64,000 nt of DNA from Luidia sarsii (lineage: Eukaryota > Echinodermata > Asteroidea > Paxillosida > Luidiidae), in NCBI GenBank assembly GCA_949987565.1, contig OX465101.1:23920543-23984542 (forward strand), given 5' to 3'. Position 1 is the first letter of the stretch, and each line of letters opens with the position of its first letter. The translations under genes were made by a program, and so were the position numbers. The notes beneath the pieces are model-generated. The model was not told where the DNA came from and made no database searches. It saw only the letters and a program-made list of their open reading frames with translations. Below are positions 51,043 through 64,000 of the stretch, piece by piece.

Positions 51043-53802
51043 TCACTGCAGATTTCAGGTACCTTGCTAATTCTTCCGTGAATCGATTGACAAGGCCAAG
51101 GGCTACGATCTGAATATAGTTTAAGCTTCATGGGGTGAATATTAAAGGGCGATATTTAGGAGGAGGCATTACATGTGTCTTGCCCGAGATTCTTTGCAGT
51201 GTATTGTAAGCGCGTCACAATATACTTGGCTGTGCGCCTTCGCTCAAAGAACATGACTCTTTTGCCTTGAAATGATTCTTGGATTGAGTCTCAGATATCT
51301 TGTCTTTCGATTGGATCCTCTCGAGAGCATGTCAAGCTACAGATAGGTCAATTTTCAGCTTCTGGAACGAAATAGTTTTGAGGATAATGACTAGAAGGTA
51401 AAGACCGTCTGACACATACCCCTACATGTGTTTTGTTGACAGTCGCATTGCCGGTACACTTATCAAACCGATGGCATCAGGGTACATTTGCCCGGGCGTG
51501 TTTCGGTTCAGATTTAAGGTACCTTGCTAATTCTTTCGGAAATCGATTGACTAGGCCAAGGGCTACGATCTGAACATAGTTTAAGCTTCATGGGGTGAAT
51601 ATTATTGGGTGATATTTAGAAGGAGGCATTACATGTGTCTTGCCCGAGATTCTTTGCAGTGTATTGTAAGCGCGTCACAATATACTTGGCTGTGCGCCTT
51701 CGCTCAAAGAACATGACTCTTTTGCCTTGAAATGATTCTTGGATTGAGTCTCAGATATCTTGTCTTTCGATTGGATCCTCTCGAGAGCATGTCAAGCTAC
51801 AGATAGGTCAATTTTCAGCTTCTGGAACGAAATAGTTTTGAGGATAATGACTAGAAGGTAAAGACCGTCTGACACATACCCCTACATGTGTTTTGTTGAC
51901 TGTCGCATTGCCGGTACACTTATCAAACCGATGACATCAGGGTACATTTGCCTGGGCGTATTTCACTGCAGATTTCAGGTACCTTGCTAATTCTTTCGGA
52001 AATCGATTGACAATGCCAAGGGCTATAAATTGAACATAGTTTAAGCTTCATGGGATGAATATTAAAGGGCGATATTTAGGAGGAGGCATTACATGTGTCT
52101 TGCCCGAGATTATTTGCAGTGTATTGTAAGCGCGTCACAATATACTTGGCTGTGCGCCTTCGCTCAAAGAACATGACTCTTTTGCCTTGAAATGATTCTT
52201 GGATTGAGTCTCAGATATCTTGTCTTTCGATTGGATCCTCTCGAGAGCATGTCAAGCTACAGATAGGTCAATTTTCAGCTTCTGGAACGAAATATTTTGG
52301 AGGATAATGACTAGAAGGTAAAGACCGTCTGACACATACCCCTACATGTGTTTTGTTGACTGTCGCATTGCCGGTACACTTATCAAACCGATGGCATCAG
52401 GGTACATTTGCCTGCGCGTATTTCACTGCAGAATTCAGGTACCTTGCTAATTCTTTCGGAAATCGATTGACAATGCCAAGGGCTATAAATTGAACATAGT
52501 TTAGGCTTCATGGGGTGAATATTAAAGGGCGATATTTAGGAGGAGGCATTACATGTGTCTTGCCCGAGATTCTTTGCAGTGTATTGTAAGCGCGTCACAA
52601 TATACTTGGCTGTGCGCCTTCGCTCAAAGAACATGACTCTTTTGCCTTGAAATGATTCTTGGATTGAGTCTCAGATATCTTGTCTTTCGATTGGATCCTC
52701 TCGAGAGCATGTCAAGCTACAGATAGGTCAATTTTCAGCTTCTGGAACGAAATAGTTTTGAGGATAATGACTAGAAGGTAAAGACCGTCTGACACATACC
52801 CCTACATGTGTTTTGTTGACTGTCGCATTGCCGGTACACTTATCAAACCGATGGCATCAGGGTACATTTGCCTGCGCGTATTTCACTGCAGAATTCAGGT
52901 ACCTTGCTAATTCTTTCGGAAATCGATTGACAATGCCAAGGGCTATAAATTGAACATAGTTTAGGCTTCATGGGGTGAATATTAAAGGGCGATATTTAGG
53001 AGGAGGCATTACATGTGTCTTGCCCGAGATTCTTTGCAGTGTATTGTAAGCGCGTCACAATATACTTGGCTGTGCGCCTTCGCTCAAAGAACATGACTCT
53101 TTTGCCTTGAAATGATTCTTGGATTGAGTCTCAGATATCTTGTCTTTCGATTGGATCCTCTCGAGAGCATGTCAAGCTACAGATAGGTCAATTTTCAGCT
53201 TCTGGAACGAAATAGTTTTGAGGATAATGACTAGAATGTAAAGACCGTCTGACACATACCCCTACATGTGTTTTGTTGACGGTCGCATTGCCGGTACACT
53301 TATCAAACCGATGGCATCAGGGTACATTTGCCTGGGCGTGTTTCGGTGCAGATTTCAGGTACCTTGCTAATTCTTTCGTGAATCGATTGACAAGGCCAAG
53401 GGCTACGATCTGAATATAGTTTAAGCTTCATGGGGTGAATATTAAAGGGCGATATTTAGGAGGAGGCATTACATGTGTCTTGCCCGAGATTCTTTGCAGT
53501 GTATTTTAAGCGCGTCACAATATACTTGGCTGTGCGCCTTCGCTCAAAGAACATGACTCTTTTGCCTTGAAATGATTCTTGGATTGAGTCTCAGATATCT
53601 TGTCTTTCGATTGGATCCTCTCGAGAGCATGTCAAGCTACAGATAGGTCAATTTTCAGCTTCTGGAACGAAATAGTTTTGAGGATAATGACTAGAAGGTA
53701 AAGACCGTCTGACACATACCCCTACATGTGTTTTGTTGACAGTCGCATTGCCGGTACACTTATCAAACCGATGGCATCAGGGTACATTTGCCTGCGCGTA
53801 TT
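51043..53802. repeat. HOR family V, copy 2
   Basis: Units 112-117 repeat copy 1 at exactly 2,760 bp. All tags recur, including GATTATTTGCAG near 52109 and GAAATATTTTGG near 52289. I saw no difference from copy 1. Confidence 0.93.
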
Positions 53803-56102
53803 TCACTGCAGATTTCAGGTACCTTGCTAATTCTTCCGTGAATCGATTGACAAGGCCAAGGGCTACGATCTGAATATAGTTTAAGCTTCATGGGGTGAAT
53901 ATTAAAGGGCGATATTTAGGAGGAGGCATTACATGTGTCTTGCCCGAGATTCTTTGCAGTGTATTGTAAGCGCGTCACAATATACTTGGCTGTGCGCCTT
54001 CGCTCAAAGAACATGACTCTTTTGCCTTGAAATGATTCTTGGATTGAGTCTCAGATATCTTGTCTTTCGATTGGATCCTCTCGAGAGCATGTCAAGCTAC
54101 AGATAGGTCAATTTTCAGCTTCTGGAACGAAATAGTTTTGAGGATAATGACTAGAAGGTAAAGACCGTCTGACACATACCCCTACATGTGTTTTGTTGAC
54201 AGTCGCATTGCCGGTACACTTATCAAACCGATGGCATCAGGGTACATTTGCCCGGGCGTGTTTCGGTTCAGATTTAAGGTACCTTGCTAATTCTTTCGGA
54301 AATCGATTGACTAGGCCAAGGGCTACGATCTGAACATAGTTTAAGCTTCATGGGGTGAATATTATTGGGTGATATTTAGAAGGAGGCATTACATGTGTCT
54401 TGCCCGAGATTCTTTGCAGTGTATTGTAAGCGCGTCACAATATACTTGGCTGTGCGCCTTCGCTCAAAGAACATGACTCTTTTGCCTTGAAATGATTCTT
54501 GGATTGAGTCTCAGATATCTTGTCTTTCGATTGGATCCTCTCGAGAGCATGTCAAGCTACAGATAGGTCAATTTTCAGCTTCTGGAACGAAATAGTTTTG
54601 AGGATAATGACTAGAAGGTAAAGACCGTCTGACACATACCCCTACATGTGTTTTGTTGACTGTCGCATTGCCGGTACACTTATCAAACCGATGACATCAG
54701 GGTACATTTGCCTGGGCGTATTTCACTGCAGATTTCAGGTACCTTGCTAATTCTTTCGGAAATCGATTGACAATGCCAAGGGCTATAAATTGAACATAGT
54801 TTAAGCTTCATGGGATGAATATTAAAGGGCGATATTTAGGAGGAGGCATTACATGTGTCTTGCCCGAGATTCTTTGCAGTGTATTGTAAGCGCGTCACAA
54901 TATACTTGGCTGTGCGCCTTCGCTCAAAGAACATGACTCTTTTGCCTTGAAATGATTCTTGGATTGAGTCTCAGATATCTTGTCTTTCGATTGGATCCTC
55001 TCGAGAGCATGTCAAGCTACAGATAGGTCAATTTTCAGCTTCTGGAACGAAATAGTTTTGAGGATAATGACTAGAAGGTAAAGACCGTCTGACACATACC
55101 CCTACATGTGTTTTGTTGACTGTCGCATTGCCGGTACACTTATCAAACCGATGGCATCAGGGTACATTTGCCTGCGCGTATTTCACTGCAGAATTCAGGT
55201 ACCTTGCTAATTCTTTCGGAAATCGATTGACAATGCCAAGGGCTATAAATTGAACATAGTTTAGGCTTCATGGGGTGAATATTAAAGGGCGATATTTAGG
55301 AGGAGGCATTACATGTGTCTTGCCCGAGATTCTTTGCAGTGTATTGTAAGCGCGTCACAATATACTTGGCTGTGCGCCTTCGCTCAAAGAACATGACTCT
55401 TTTGCCTTGAAATGATTCTTGGATTGAGTCTCAGATATCTTGTCTTTCGATTGGATCCTCTCGAGAGCATGTCAAGCTACAGATAGGTCAATTTTCAGCT
55501 TCTGGAACGAAATAGTTTTGAGGATAATGACTAGAAGGTAAAGACCGTCTGACACATACCCCTACATGTGTTTTGTTGACTGTCGCATTGCCGGTACACT
55601 TATCAAACCGATGGCATCAGGGTACATTTGCCTGCGCGTATTTCACTGCAGAATTCAGGTACCTTGCTAATTCTTTCGGAAATCGATTGACAATGCCAAG
55701 GGCTATAAATTGAACATAGTTTAGGCTTCATGGGGTGAATATTAAAGGGCGATATTTAGGAGGAGGCATTACATGTGTCTTGCCCGAGATTCTTTGCAGT
55801 GTATTGTAAGCGCGTCACAATATACTTGGCTGTGCGCCTTCGCTCAAAGAACATGACTCTTTTGCCTTGAAATGATTCTTGGATTGAGTCTCAGATATCT
55901 TGTCTTTCGATTGGATCCTCTCGAGAGCATGTCAAGCTACAGATAGGTCAATTTTCAGCTTCTGGAACGAAATAGTTTTGAGGATAATGACTAGAATGTA
56001 AAGACCGTCTGACACATACCCCTACATGTGTTTTGTTGACGGTCGCATTGCCGGTACACTTATCAAACCGATGGCATCAGGGTACATTTGCCTGGGCGTG
56101 TT
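53803..56102. repeat. HOR family V, copy 3 (five units)
   Basis: Units 118-122 continue the series. Unit 120 has the ordinary GATTCTTTGCAG and GAAATAGTTTTG instead of the two private changes in units 108 and 114, so those arose, or were lost, in one lineage. The sixth position (unit 123, 56103) keeps ATTTTAAG but has CAGCTGCT, TTTTTAGG and a GGGCG end, so the HOR is left within that unit. Confidence 0.9.
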
Positions 56103-59100
56103 TCGGTGCAGATTTCAGGTACCTTGCTAATTCTTTCGTGAATCGATTGACAAGGCCAAGGGCTACGATCTGAATATAGTTTAAGCTTCATGGGGTGAAT
56201 ATTAAAGGGCGATATTTAGGAGGAGGCATTACATGTGTCTTGCCCGAGATTCTTTGCAGTGTATTTTAAGCGCGTCACAATATACTTGGCTGTGCGCCTT
56301 CGCTCAAAGAACATGACTCTTTTGCCTTGAAATGATTCTTGGATTGAGTCTCAGATATCTTGTCTTTCGATTGGATCCTCTCGAGAGCATGTCAAGCTAC
56401 AGATAGGTCAATTTTCAGCTGCTGGAACGAAATAGTTTTTAGGATAATGACTAGAAGGTAAAGACCGTCTGACACATACCCCTACATGTGTTTTGTTGAC
56501 AGTCGCATTGCCGGTACACTTATCAAACCGATGGCATCAGGGTACATTTGCCTGGGCGTGTTTCGGTGCAGATTTCAGGTACCTTGCTAATTCTTTCGTG
56601 AATCGATTGACAAGGCCAAGAGCTACGATCTGAATATAGTTTAAGATTCATGGGGTGAATATTAAAGGGCGATATTTAGGAGGAGGCATTACATGTGTCT
56701 TGCCCGAGATTCTTTGCAGTGTATTGTAAGCGCGTCACAATATACTTGGCTGTGCGCCTTCGCTCAAAGAACATGACTCTTTTGCCTTGAAATGATTCTT
56801 GGATTGAGTCTCAGATATCTTGTCTTTCGATTGGATCCTCCCGAGAGCATGTCAAGCTACAGATAGGTCAATTTGCAGCTTCTGGAACGAAATAGTTTTG
56901 AGGATAATGACTAGAAGGTAAAGACCGTCTGACACATACCCCTACATGTGTTTTGTTGACAGTCGCATTGCCGGTACACTTATCAAACCGATGGCATCAG
57001 GGTACATTTGCCTGGGCGTGTTTCGGTGCAGATTTCAGGAACCTTGCTAATTCTTTCGGAAATCGATTGACTAGGCCAAGGGCTACGATCTGAACATAGT
57101 TTAAGCTTCATGGGGTGAATATTATTGGGTGATATTTAAAAGGAGGCATTACATGTGTCTTGCCCGAGATTCTTTGCAGTGTATAATAAGCGCGTCACAA
57201 TATACTTGGCTGTGCGCCTTCGCTCAAAGAACATGACTCTTTTGCCTTGAAATGATTCTTGGATTGAGTCTCAGATATCTTGTTTTTCGATTGGATCCTC
57301 TCGAGAGCATGTCAAGCTACAGATAGGTCAATTTTCAGCTTCTGGAACGAAATAGTTTTTAGGATAATGACTAGAAGGTAAAGACCGTCTGACACATACC
57401 CCTACATGTGTTTTGTTGACAGTCGCATTGCCGGTACACTTATCAAACCGATGGCATCAGGGTACATTTGCCTGCGCGTATTTCACTGCAGATTTCAGGT
57501 ACCTTGCTAATTCTTTCGTGAATCGATTGACAAGGCCAAGGGCTACGATCTAATATAGTTTAAGCTTCATGGGGTGAATATTAAAGTGCGATATTTAGGA
57601 GGAGGCATTACATGTGTCTTGCCCGAGATTCTTTGCAGTGTATTGTAAGCGCTTCACAATATACTTGGCTGTGCGCCTTCGCTCAAAGAACATGACTCTT
57701 TTGCCTTGAAATGATTCTTGGATTGAGTCTCAGATATCTTGTCTTTCGATTGGATCCTCTCGAGAGCATGTCAAGCTACAGATAGATCAAATTTCATCTG
57801 CTGGAACGAAATAGTTTTGAGGATAATGACTAGAAGGTAAAGACCGTCTGACACATACCCCTACATGTGTTTTGTTGACAGTCGCATTGCCGGTACACTT
57901 ATCAAACCGATGGCATCAGGGTACATTTGCCTGCGCGTATTTCACTGCAGATTTCAGGTACCTTGCTAATTCTTTCGTGAATCGATTGACAAGGCCAAGG
58001 GCTACGATCTGAATATAGTTTAAGCTTCATGGGGTGAATATTAAAGGGCGATATTTAGGAGGAGGCATTACATGTGTCTTGCCCGAGATTCTTTGCAGTG
58101 TATTGTAAGCGCGTCACAATATACTTGGCTGTGCGCCTTCGCTCAAAGAACATGACTCTTTTGCCTTGAAATGATTCTTGGATTGAGTCTCAGATATCTT
58201 GTCTTTCGATTGGATCCTCTCGAGAGCATGTCAAGCTACAGATAGGTCAATTTTCAGCTTCTGGAACGAAATAGTTTTGAGGATAATGACTAGAAGGTAA
58301 AGACCGTCTGACACATACCCCTACATGTGTTTTGTTGACAGTCGCATTGCCGGTACACTTATCAAACCGATGGCATCAGGGTACATTTGCCCGGGCGTGT
58401 TTCGGTTCAGATTTAAGGTACCTTGCTAATTCTTTCGGAAATCGATTGACTAGGCCAAGGGCTACGATCTGAACATAGTTTAAGCTTCATGGGGTGAATA
58501 TTATTGGGTGATATTTAGAAGGAGGCATTACATGTGTCTTGCCCGAGATTCTTTGCAGTGTATTGTAAGCGCGTCACAATATACTTGGCTGTGCGCCTTC
58601 GCTCAAAGAACATGACTCTTTTGCCTTGAAATGATTCTTGGATTGAGTCTCAGATATCTTGTCTTTCGATTGGATCCTCTCGAGAGCATGTCAAGCTACA
58701 GATAGGTCAATTTTCAGCTTCTGGAACGAAATAGTTTTGAGGATAATGACTAGAAGGTAAAGACCGTCTGACACATACCCCTACATGTGTTTTGTTGACA
58801 GTCGCATTGCCGGTACACTTATCAAACCGATGGCATCAGGGTACATTTGCCTGGGCGTGTTTCGGTGCAGATTTCAGGAACCTTGCTAATTCTTTCGGAA
58901 ATATATTGACTAGGCCAAGGGCTACGATCTGAACATAGTTTCAGCTTCATGGGGTGAATATTAATGGGTGATATTTAGAAGGAGGCATTACATGTGTCTT
59001 GCCCGAGATTCTTTGCAGTGTATTGTAAGCGCGTCACAATATACTTGGCTGTGCGCCTTCGCTCAAAGAACATGACTCTTTTGTCTTGAAATGATTCTTG

Positions 59101-60701
59101 GATTGAGTCTCAGATATCTTGTCTTTCGATTGGATCCTCTCGAGAGCATGTCAAGCTACAGATAGGTCAATTTTCAGCTTCTGGAACGAAATAGTTTTGA
59201 GGATAATGACTAGAAGGTAAAGACCGTCTGACACATACCCCTACATGTGTTTTGTTGACAGTCGCATTGCCGGTACACTTATCAAACCGATGGCATCAGG
59301 GTACATTTGCCTGCGCGTATTTCACTGCAGATTTCAGGTACCTTGCTAATTCTTTCGTGAATCGATTGACAAGGCCAAGGGCTACGATCTGAATATAGTT
59401 TAAGCTTCATGGGGTGAATATTAAAGGGCGATATTTAGGAGGAGGCATTACATGTGTCTTGCCGGAGATTCTTTGCAGTTTATTGTAAGCGCGTCACAAT
59501 ATACTTGGCTGTGCGCCTTCGCTCAAAGAACATGACTCTTTTGCCTTGAAATGATTCTTGGATTGAGTCTCAGATATCTTGTCTTTCGATTGGATCCTCT
59601 CGAGAGCATGTCAAGCTACAGATAGGTCAATTTTCAGCTTCTGGAACGAAATAGTTTTGAGGATAATGACTAGAATGTAAAGACCGTCTGACACATACCC
59701 CTACATGTGTTTTGTTGACAGTCGCATTGCCGGTACACTTATCAAACCGATGGCATCAGGGTACATTTGCCTGGGCGTGTTTCGGTGCAGATTTCAGGAA
59801 CCTTGCTAATTCTTTCGGAAATCGATTGACTAGGCCAAGGGCTACGATCTGAACATAGTTTAAGCTTCATGGGGTGAATATTATTGGGTGATATTTAGAA
59901 GGAGGCATTACATGTGTCTTGCCGGAGATTCTTTGCAGTTTATTGTAAGCGCGTCACAATATACTTGGCTGTGCGCCTTCGCTCAAAGAACATGACTCTT
60001 TTGCCTTGAAATGATTCTTGGATTGAGTCTCAGATATCTTGTCTTTCGATTGGATCCTCTCGAGAGCATGTCAAGCTACAGATAGGTCAATTTTCAGCTT
60101 CTGGAACGAAATAGTTTTGAGGATAATGACTAGAAGGTAAAGACCGTCTGACACATACCCCTACATGTGTTTTGTTGACTGTCGCATTGCCGGTACACTT
60201 ATCAAACCGATGGCATCAGGGTACATTTGCCTGCGCGTATTTCACTGCAGAATTCAGGTACCTTGCTAATTCTTTCGGAAATCGATTGACAATGCCAAGG
60301 GCTATAAATTGAACATAGTTTAGGCTTCATGGGGTGAATATTAAAGGGCGATATTTAGGAGGAGGCATTACATGTGTCTTGCCCGAGATTCTTTGCAGTG
60401 TATTGTAAGCGCGTCACAATATACTTGGCTGTGCGCCTTCGCTCAAAGAACATGACTCTTTTGCCTTGAAATGATTCTTGGATTGAGTCTCAGATATCTT
60501 GTCTTTCGATTGGATCCTCTCGAGAGCATGTCAAGCTACAGATAGGTCAATTTTCAGCTTCTGGAACGAAATAGTTTTGAGGATAATGACTAGAATGTAA
60601 AGACCGTCTGACACATACCCCTACATGTGTTTTGTTGACGGTCGCATTGCCGGTACACTTATCAAACCGATGGCATCAGGGTACATTTGCCTGGGCGTGT
60701 T
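56103..60701. repeat. HOR family VI, 10-unit repeat of 4,599 bp, copy 1
   Basis: Units 123-132 start at 56103, 56563, 57023, 57483, 57942, 58402, 58862, 59322, 59782 and 60242. Tags: CTCCCGAGAG (124); GTATAATAAG and TGTTTTTCG (125); CTAATAT, CGCTTCA and CATCTGCT (126); GCCCGGGCG (127); TTCGGTTCAG (128); AAATATATTGAC, TTTCAGCTTC, TAATGGGTGA and TGTCTTG (129). Unit 131 is a mosaic. Unit 132 resembles unit 110 of block V. Confidence 0.9.
59782..60241 (+). repeat. Mosaic unit combining three classes (unit 131)
   Basis: It opens with GGAAC, GGAAA and GACTAGG of the 'aac' class, has TATTGGGTGA with TTTAGAAG, then CCGGAG with GTTTATTG, which elsewhere go with TTTAGGAG, then GACTGTC and a GCGCG end typical of units 108-109. 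At least two switches are needed to build it from types seen elsewhere in the window. Confidence 0.7.
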
Positions 60702-63700
60702 TCGGTGCAGATTTCAGGTACCTTGCTAATTCTTTCGTGAATCGATTGACAAGGCCAAGGGCTACGATCTGAATATAGTTTAAGCTTCATGGGGTGAATA
60801 TTAAAGGGCGATATTTAGGAGGAGGCATTACATGTGTCTTGCCCGAGATTCTTTGCAGTGTATTTTAAGCGCGTCACAATATACTTGGCTGTGCGCCTTC
60901 GCTCAAAGAACATGACTCTTTTGCCTTGAAATGATTCTTGGATTGAGTCTCAGATATCTTGTCTTTCGATTGGATCCTCTCGAGAGCATGTCAAGCTACA
61001 GATAGGTCAATTTTCAGCTGCTGGAACGAAATAGTTTTTAGGATAATGACTAGAAGGTAAAGACCGTCTGACACATACCCCTACATGTGTTTTGTTGACA
61101 GTCGCATTGCCGGTACACTTATCAAACCGATGGCATCAGGGTACATTTGCCTGGGCGTGTTTCGGTGCAGATTTCAGGTACCTTGCTAATTCTTTCGTGA
61201 ATCGATTGACAAGGCCAAGAGCTACGATCTGAATATAGTTTAAGATTCATGGGGTGAATATTAAAGGGCGATATTTAGGAGGAGGCATTACATGTGTCTT
61301 GCCCGAGATTCTTTGCAGTGTATTGTAAGCGCGTCACAATATACTTGGCTGTGCGCCTTCGCTCAAAGAACATGACTCTTTTGCCTTGAAATGATTCTTG
61401 GATTGAGTCTCAGATATCTTGTCTTTCGATTGGATCCTCCCGAGAGCATGTCAAGCTACAGATAGGTCAATTTGCAGCTTCTGGAACGAAATAGTTTTGA
61501 GGATAATGACTAGAAGGTAAAGACCGTCTGACACATACCCCTACATGTGTTTTGTTGACAGTCGCATTGCCGGTACACTTATCAAACCGATGGCATCAGG
61601 GTACATTTGCCTGGGCGTGTTTCGGTGCAGATTTCAGGAACCTTGCTAATTCTTTCGGAAATCGATTGACTAGGCCAAGGGCTACGATCTGAACATAGTT
61701 TAAGCTTCATGGGGTGAATATTATTGGGTGATATTTAAAAGGAGGCATTACATGTGTCTTGCCCGAGATTCTTTGCAGTGTATAATAAGCGCGTCACAAT
61801 ATACTTGGCTGTGCGCCTTCGCTCAAAGAACATGACTCTTTTGCCTTGAAATGATTCTTGGATTGAGTCTCAGATATCTTGTCTTTCGATTGGATCCTCT
61901 CGAGAGCATGTCAAGCTACAGATAGGTCAATTTTCAGCTTCTGGAACGAAATAGTTTTTAGGATAATGACTAGAAGGTAAAGACCGTCTGACACATACCC
62001 CTACATGTGTTTTGTTGACAGTCGCATTGCCGGTACACTTATCAAACCGATGGCATCAGGGTACATTTGCCTGCGCGTATTTCACTGCAGATTTCAGGTA
62101 CCTTGCTAATTCTTTCGTGAATCGATTGACAAGGCCAAGGGCTACGATCTAATATAGTTTAAGCTTCATGGGGTGAATATTAAAGTGCGATATTTAGGAG
62201 GAGGCATTACATGTGTCTTGCCCGAGATTCTTTGCAGTGTATTGTAAGCGCTTCACAATATACTTGGCTGTGCGCCTTCGCTCAAAGAACATGACTCTTT
62301 TGCCTTGAAATGATTCTTGGATTGAGTCTCAGATATCTTGTCTTTCGATTGGATCCTCTCGAGAGCATGTCAAGCTACAGATAGATCAAATTTCAGCTGC
62401 TGGAACGAAATAGTTTTGAGGATAATGACTAGAAGGTAAAGACCGTCTGACACATACCCCTACATGTGTTTTGTTGACAGTCGCATTGCCGGTACACTTA
62501 TCAAACCGATGGCATCAGGGTACATTTGCCTGCGCGTATTTCACTGCAGATTTCAGGTACCTTGCTAATTCTTTCGTGAATCGATTGACAAGGCCAAGGG
62601 CTACGATCTGAATATAGTTTAAGCTTCATGGGGTGAATATTAAAGGGCGATATTTAGGAGGAGGCATTACATGTGTCTTGCCCGAGATTCTTTGCAGTGT
62701 ATTGTAAGCGCGTCACAATATACTTGGCTGTGCGCCTTCGCTCAAAGAACATGACTCTTTTGCCTTGAAATGATTCTTGGATTGAGTCTCAGATATCTTG
62801 TCTTTCGATTGGATCCTCTCGAGAGCATCTCAAGCTACAGATAGGTCAATTTTCAGCTTCTGGAACGAAATAGTTTTGAGGATAATGACTAGAAGGTAAA
62901 GACCGTCTGACACATACCCCTACATGTGTTTTGTTGACAGTCGCATTGCCGGTACACTTATCAAACCGATGGCATCAGGGTACATTTGCCCGGGCGTGTT
63001 TCGGTTCAGATTTAAGGTACCTTGCTAATTCTTTCGGAAATCGATTGACTAGGCCAAGGGCTACGATCTGAACATAGTTTAAGCTTCATGGGGTGAATAT
63101 TATTGGGTGATATTTAGAAGGAGGCATTACATGTGTCTTGCCCGAGATTCTTTGCAGTGTATTGTAAGCGCGTCACAATATACTTGGCTGTGCGCCTTCG
63201 CTCAAAGAACATGACTCTTTTGCCTTGAAATGATTCTTGGATTGAGTCTCAGATATCTTGTCTTTCGATTGGATCCTCTCGAGAGCATGTCAAGCTACAG
63301 ATAGGTCAATTTTCAGCTTCTGGAACGAAATAGTTTTGAGGATAATGACTAGAAGGTAAAGACCGTCTGACACATACCCCTACATGTGTTTTGTTGACAG
63401 TCGCATTGCCGGTACACTTATCAAACCGATGGCATCAGGGTACATTTGCCTGGGCGTGTTTCGGTGCAGATTTCAGGAACCTTGCTAATTCTTTCGGAAA
63501 TCGATTGACTAGGCCAAGGGCTACGATCTGAACATAGTTTCAGCTTCATGGGGTGAATATTAATGGGTGATATTTAGAAGGAGGCATTACATGTGTCTTG
63601 CCCGAGATTCTTTGCAGTGTATTGTAAGCGCGTCACAATATACTTGGCTGTGCGCCTTCGCTCAAAGAACATGACTCTTTTGTCTTGAAATGATTCTTGG

Positions 63701-64000
63701 ATTGAGTCTCAGATATCTTGTCTTTCGATTGGATCCTCTCGAGAGCATGTCAAGCTACAGATAGGTCAATTTTCAGCTTCTGGAACGAAATAGTTTTGAG
63801 GATAATGACTAGAAGGTAAAGACCGTCTGACACATACCCCTACATGTGTTTTGTTGACAGTCGCATTGCCGGTACACTTATCAAACCGATGGCATCAGGG
63901 TACATTTGCCTGCGCGTATTTCACTGCAGATTTCAGGTACCTTGCTAATTCTTTCGTGAATCGATTGACAAGGCCAAGGGCTACGATCTGAATATAGTTT
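60702..64000. repeat. HOR family VI, copy 2, running off the window
   Basis: Units 133-139 and the first 80 bp of 140 repeat copy 1 at 4,599 bp. I noted four single-base differences: TGTCTTTCG versus TGTTTTTCG (unit 135 against 125), CAGCTGCT versus CATCTGCT (136), GCATCTC versus GCATGTC (137), and CGATTG versus TATTG (139, where AAATCG replaces AAATAT, two bases). This is visibly more divergence than between the copies of families I and III. Confidence 0.88.
63921..64000 (+). repeat. Partial unit at the right edge (unit 140)
   Basis: First 80 bp of a further unit, opening TCACTGCAG with GGTAC, GTGAA and GACAAGG. It matches unit 130 as far as it goes, as expected if HOR VI continues. Confidence 0.9.

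Larger units (their letters stand above)
1..64000. repeat. Satellite DNA array, ~460 bp unit, 139 full copies plus a partial
   Basis: The same unit recurs head to tail over every base of the window, always in the same orientation, with no interruption by unique sequence or a transposon. Starts fall every 460 bp except after sixteen shortened units, and the sum of lengths matches the window exactly. All units align end to end and differ at a limited set of recurring variant sites that combine into higher-order repeats. No reading frame of useful length exists: a typical unit has stops in the frames I translated on both strands, the longest ATG-initiated frames I found are about 27-32 codons, and 460 is not a multiple of three. 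Such arrays are typical of eukaryotic centromeric or heterochromatic satellite. I do not recognise the family. The array extends beyond both window ends, so its true size is unknown. Confidence 0.98.

Noticed and set aside
1..64000. A CRISPR array or other prokaryotic repeat system
   Set aside because: The units are 460 bp, directly adjacent, without short repeats and unique spacers, and no associated genes are present.
1..64000. Transposon or retroelement insertions within the array
   Set aside because: Every base is accounted for by units of 457-460 bp; there is no interruption, target-site duplication or coding remnant.

Overview
The whole 64 kb window is one head-to-tail satellite DNA array with no ordinary gene in it. 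The unit is about 460 bp and I count 139 complete units plus the first 80 bp of a 140th, all on the same strand. Sixteen units are shorter: fourteen are 459 bp and two are 457 bp. Unit starts and the 64,000-base total agree exactly (139 x 460 - 20 = 63,920, with unit 140 starting at 63,921). The scale, the lack of genes and the higher-order repeat (HOR) organisation point to a eukaryotic chromosome, most likely centromeric, pericentromeric or other constitutive heterochromatin. I do not recognise the satellite family and cannot name the species. One typical unit (921-1380) is about 43% G+C. Its 18 CpGs against about 21 expected mean no strong CpG depletion.

Layout, left to right. (I) 1-10119: a 9-unit HOR of 4,140 bp, two full copies that look identical and a third cut off after four units. 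(II) 10120-17018: fifteen units without a clean HOR. (III) 17019-40413: a 24-unit HOR of 11,033 bp, two complete copies in which I saw no difference, plus the start of a third; each copy is built of shorter cycles of 8, 5, 4, 3 and 4 units. (IV) 40004-48282: a 7-unit cycle repeated with one unit lost (a crossover chimera at 43684-44143) and later one gained. (V) 48283-56102: a 6-unit HOR of 2,760 bp, about three copies. (VI) 56103-64000: a 10-unit HOR of 4,599 bp, one copy and most of a second, running off the window.

Within the unit, variation is uneven. Most diagnostic differences lie at offsets 1-172, 301-356 and 451-460, while offsets 173-300 and 357-450 hardly vary. The unit also appears to be an old diverged dimer: a series of short words recurs in the same order in offsets 7-202 and 250-465, with about 47 bp of extra sequence between. 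The array therefore shows three layers: a roughly 200 bp ancestor, the 460 bp dimeric unit, and HORs of 6 to 24 units produced by unequal exchange and conversion. Unit numbers (unit 1 = 1-460) are my own, and the unit phase is set arbitrarily by the first base of the window. All comparisons were made by eye.
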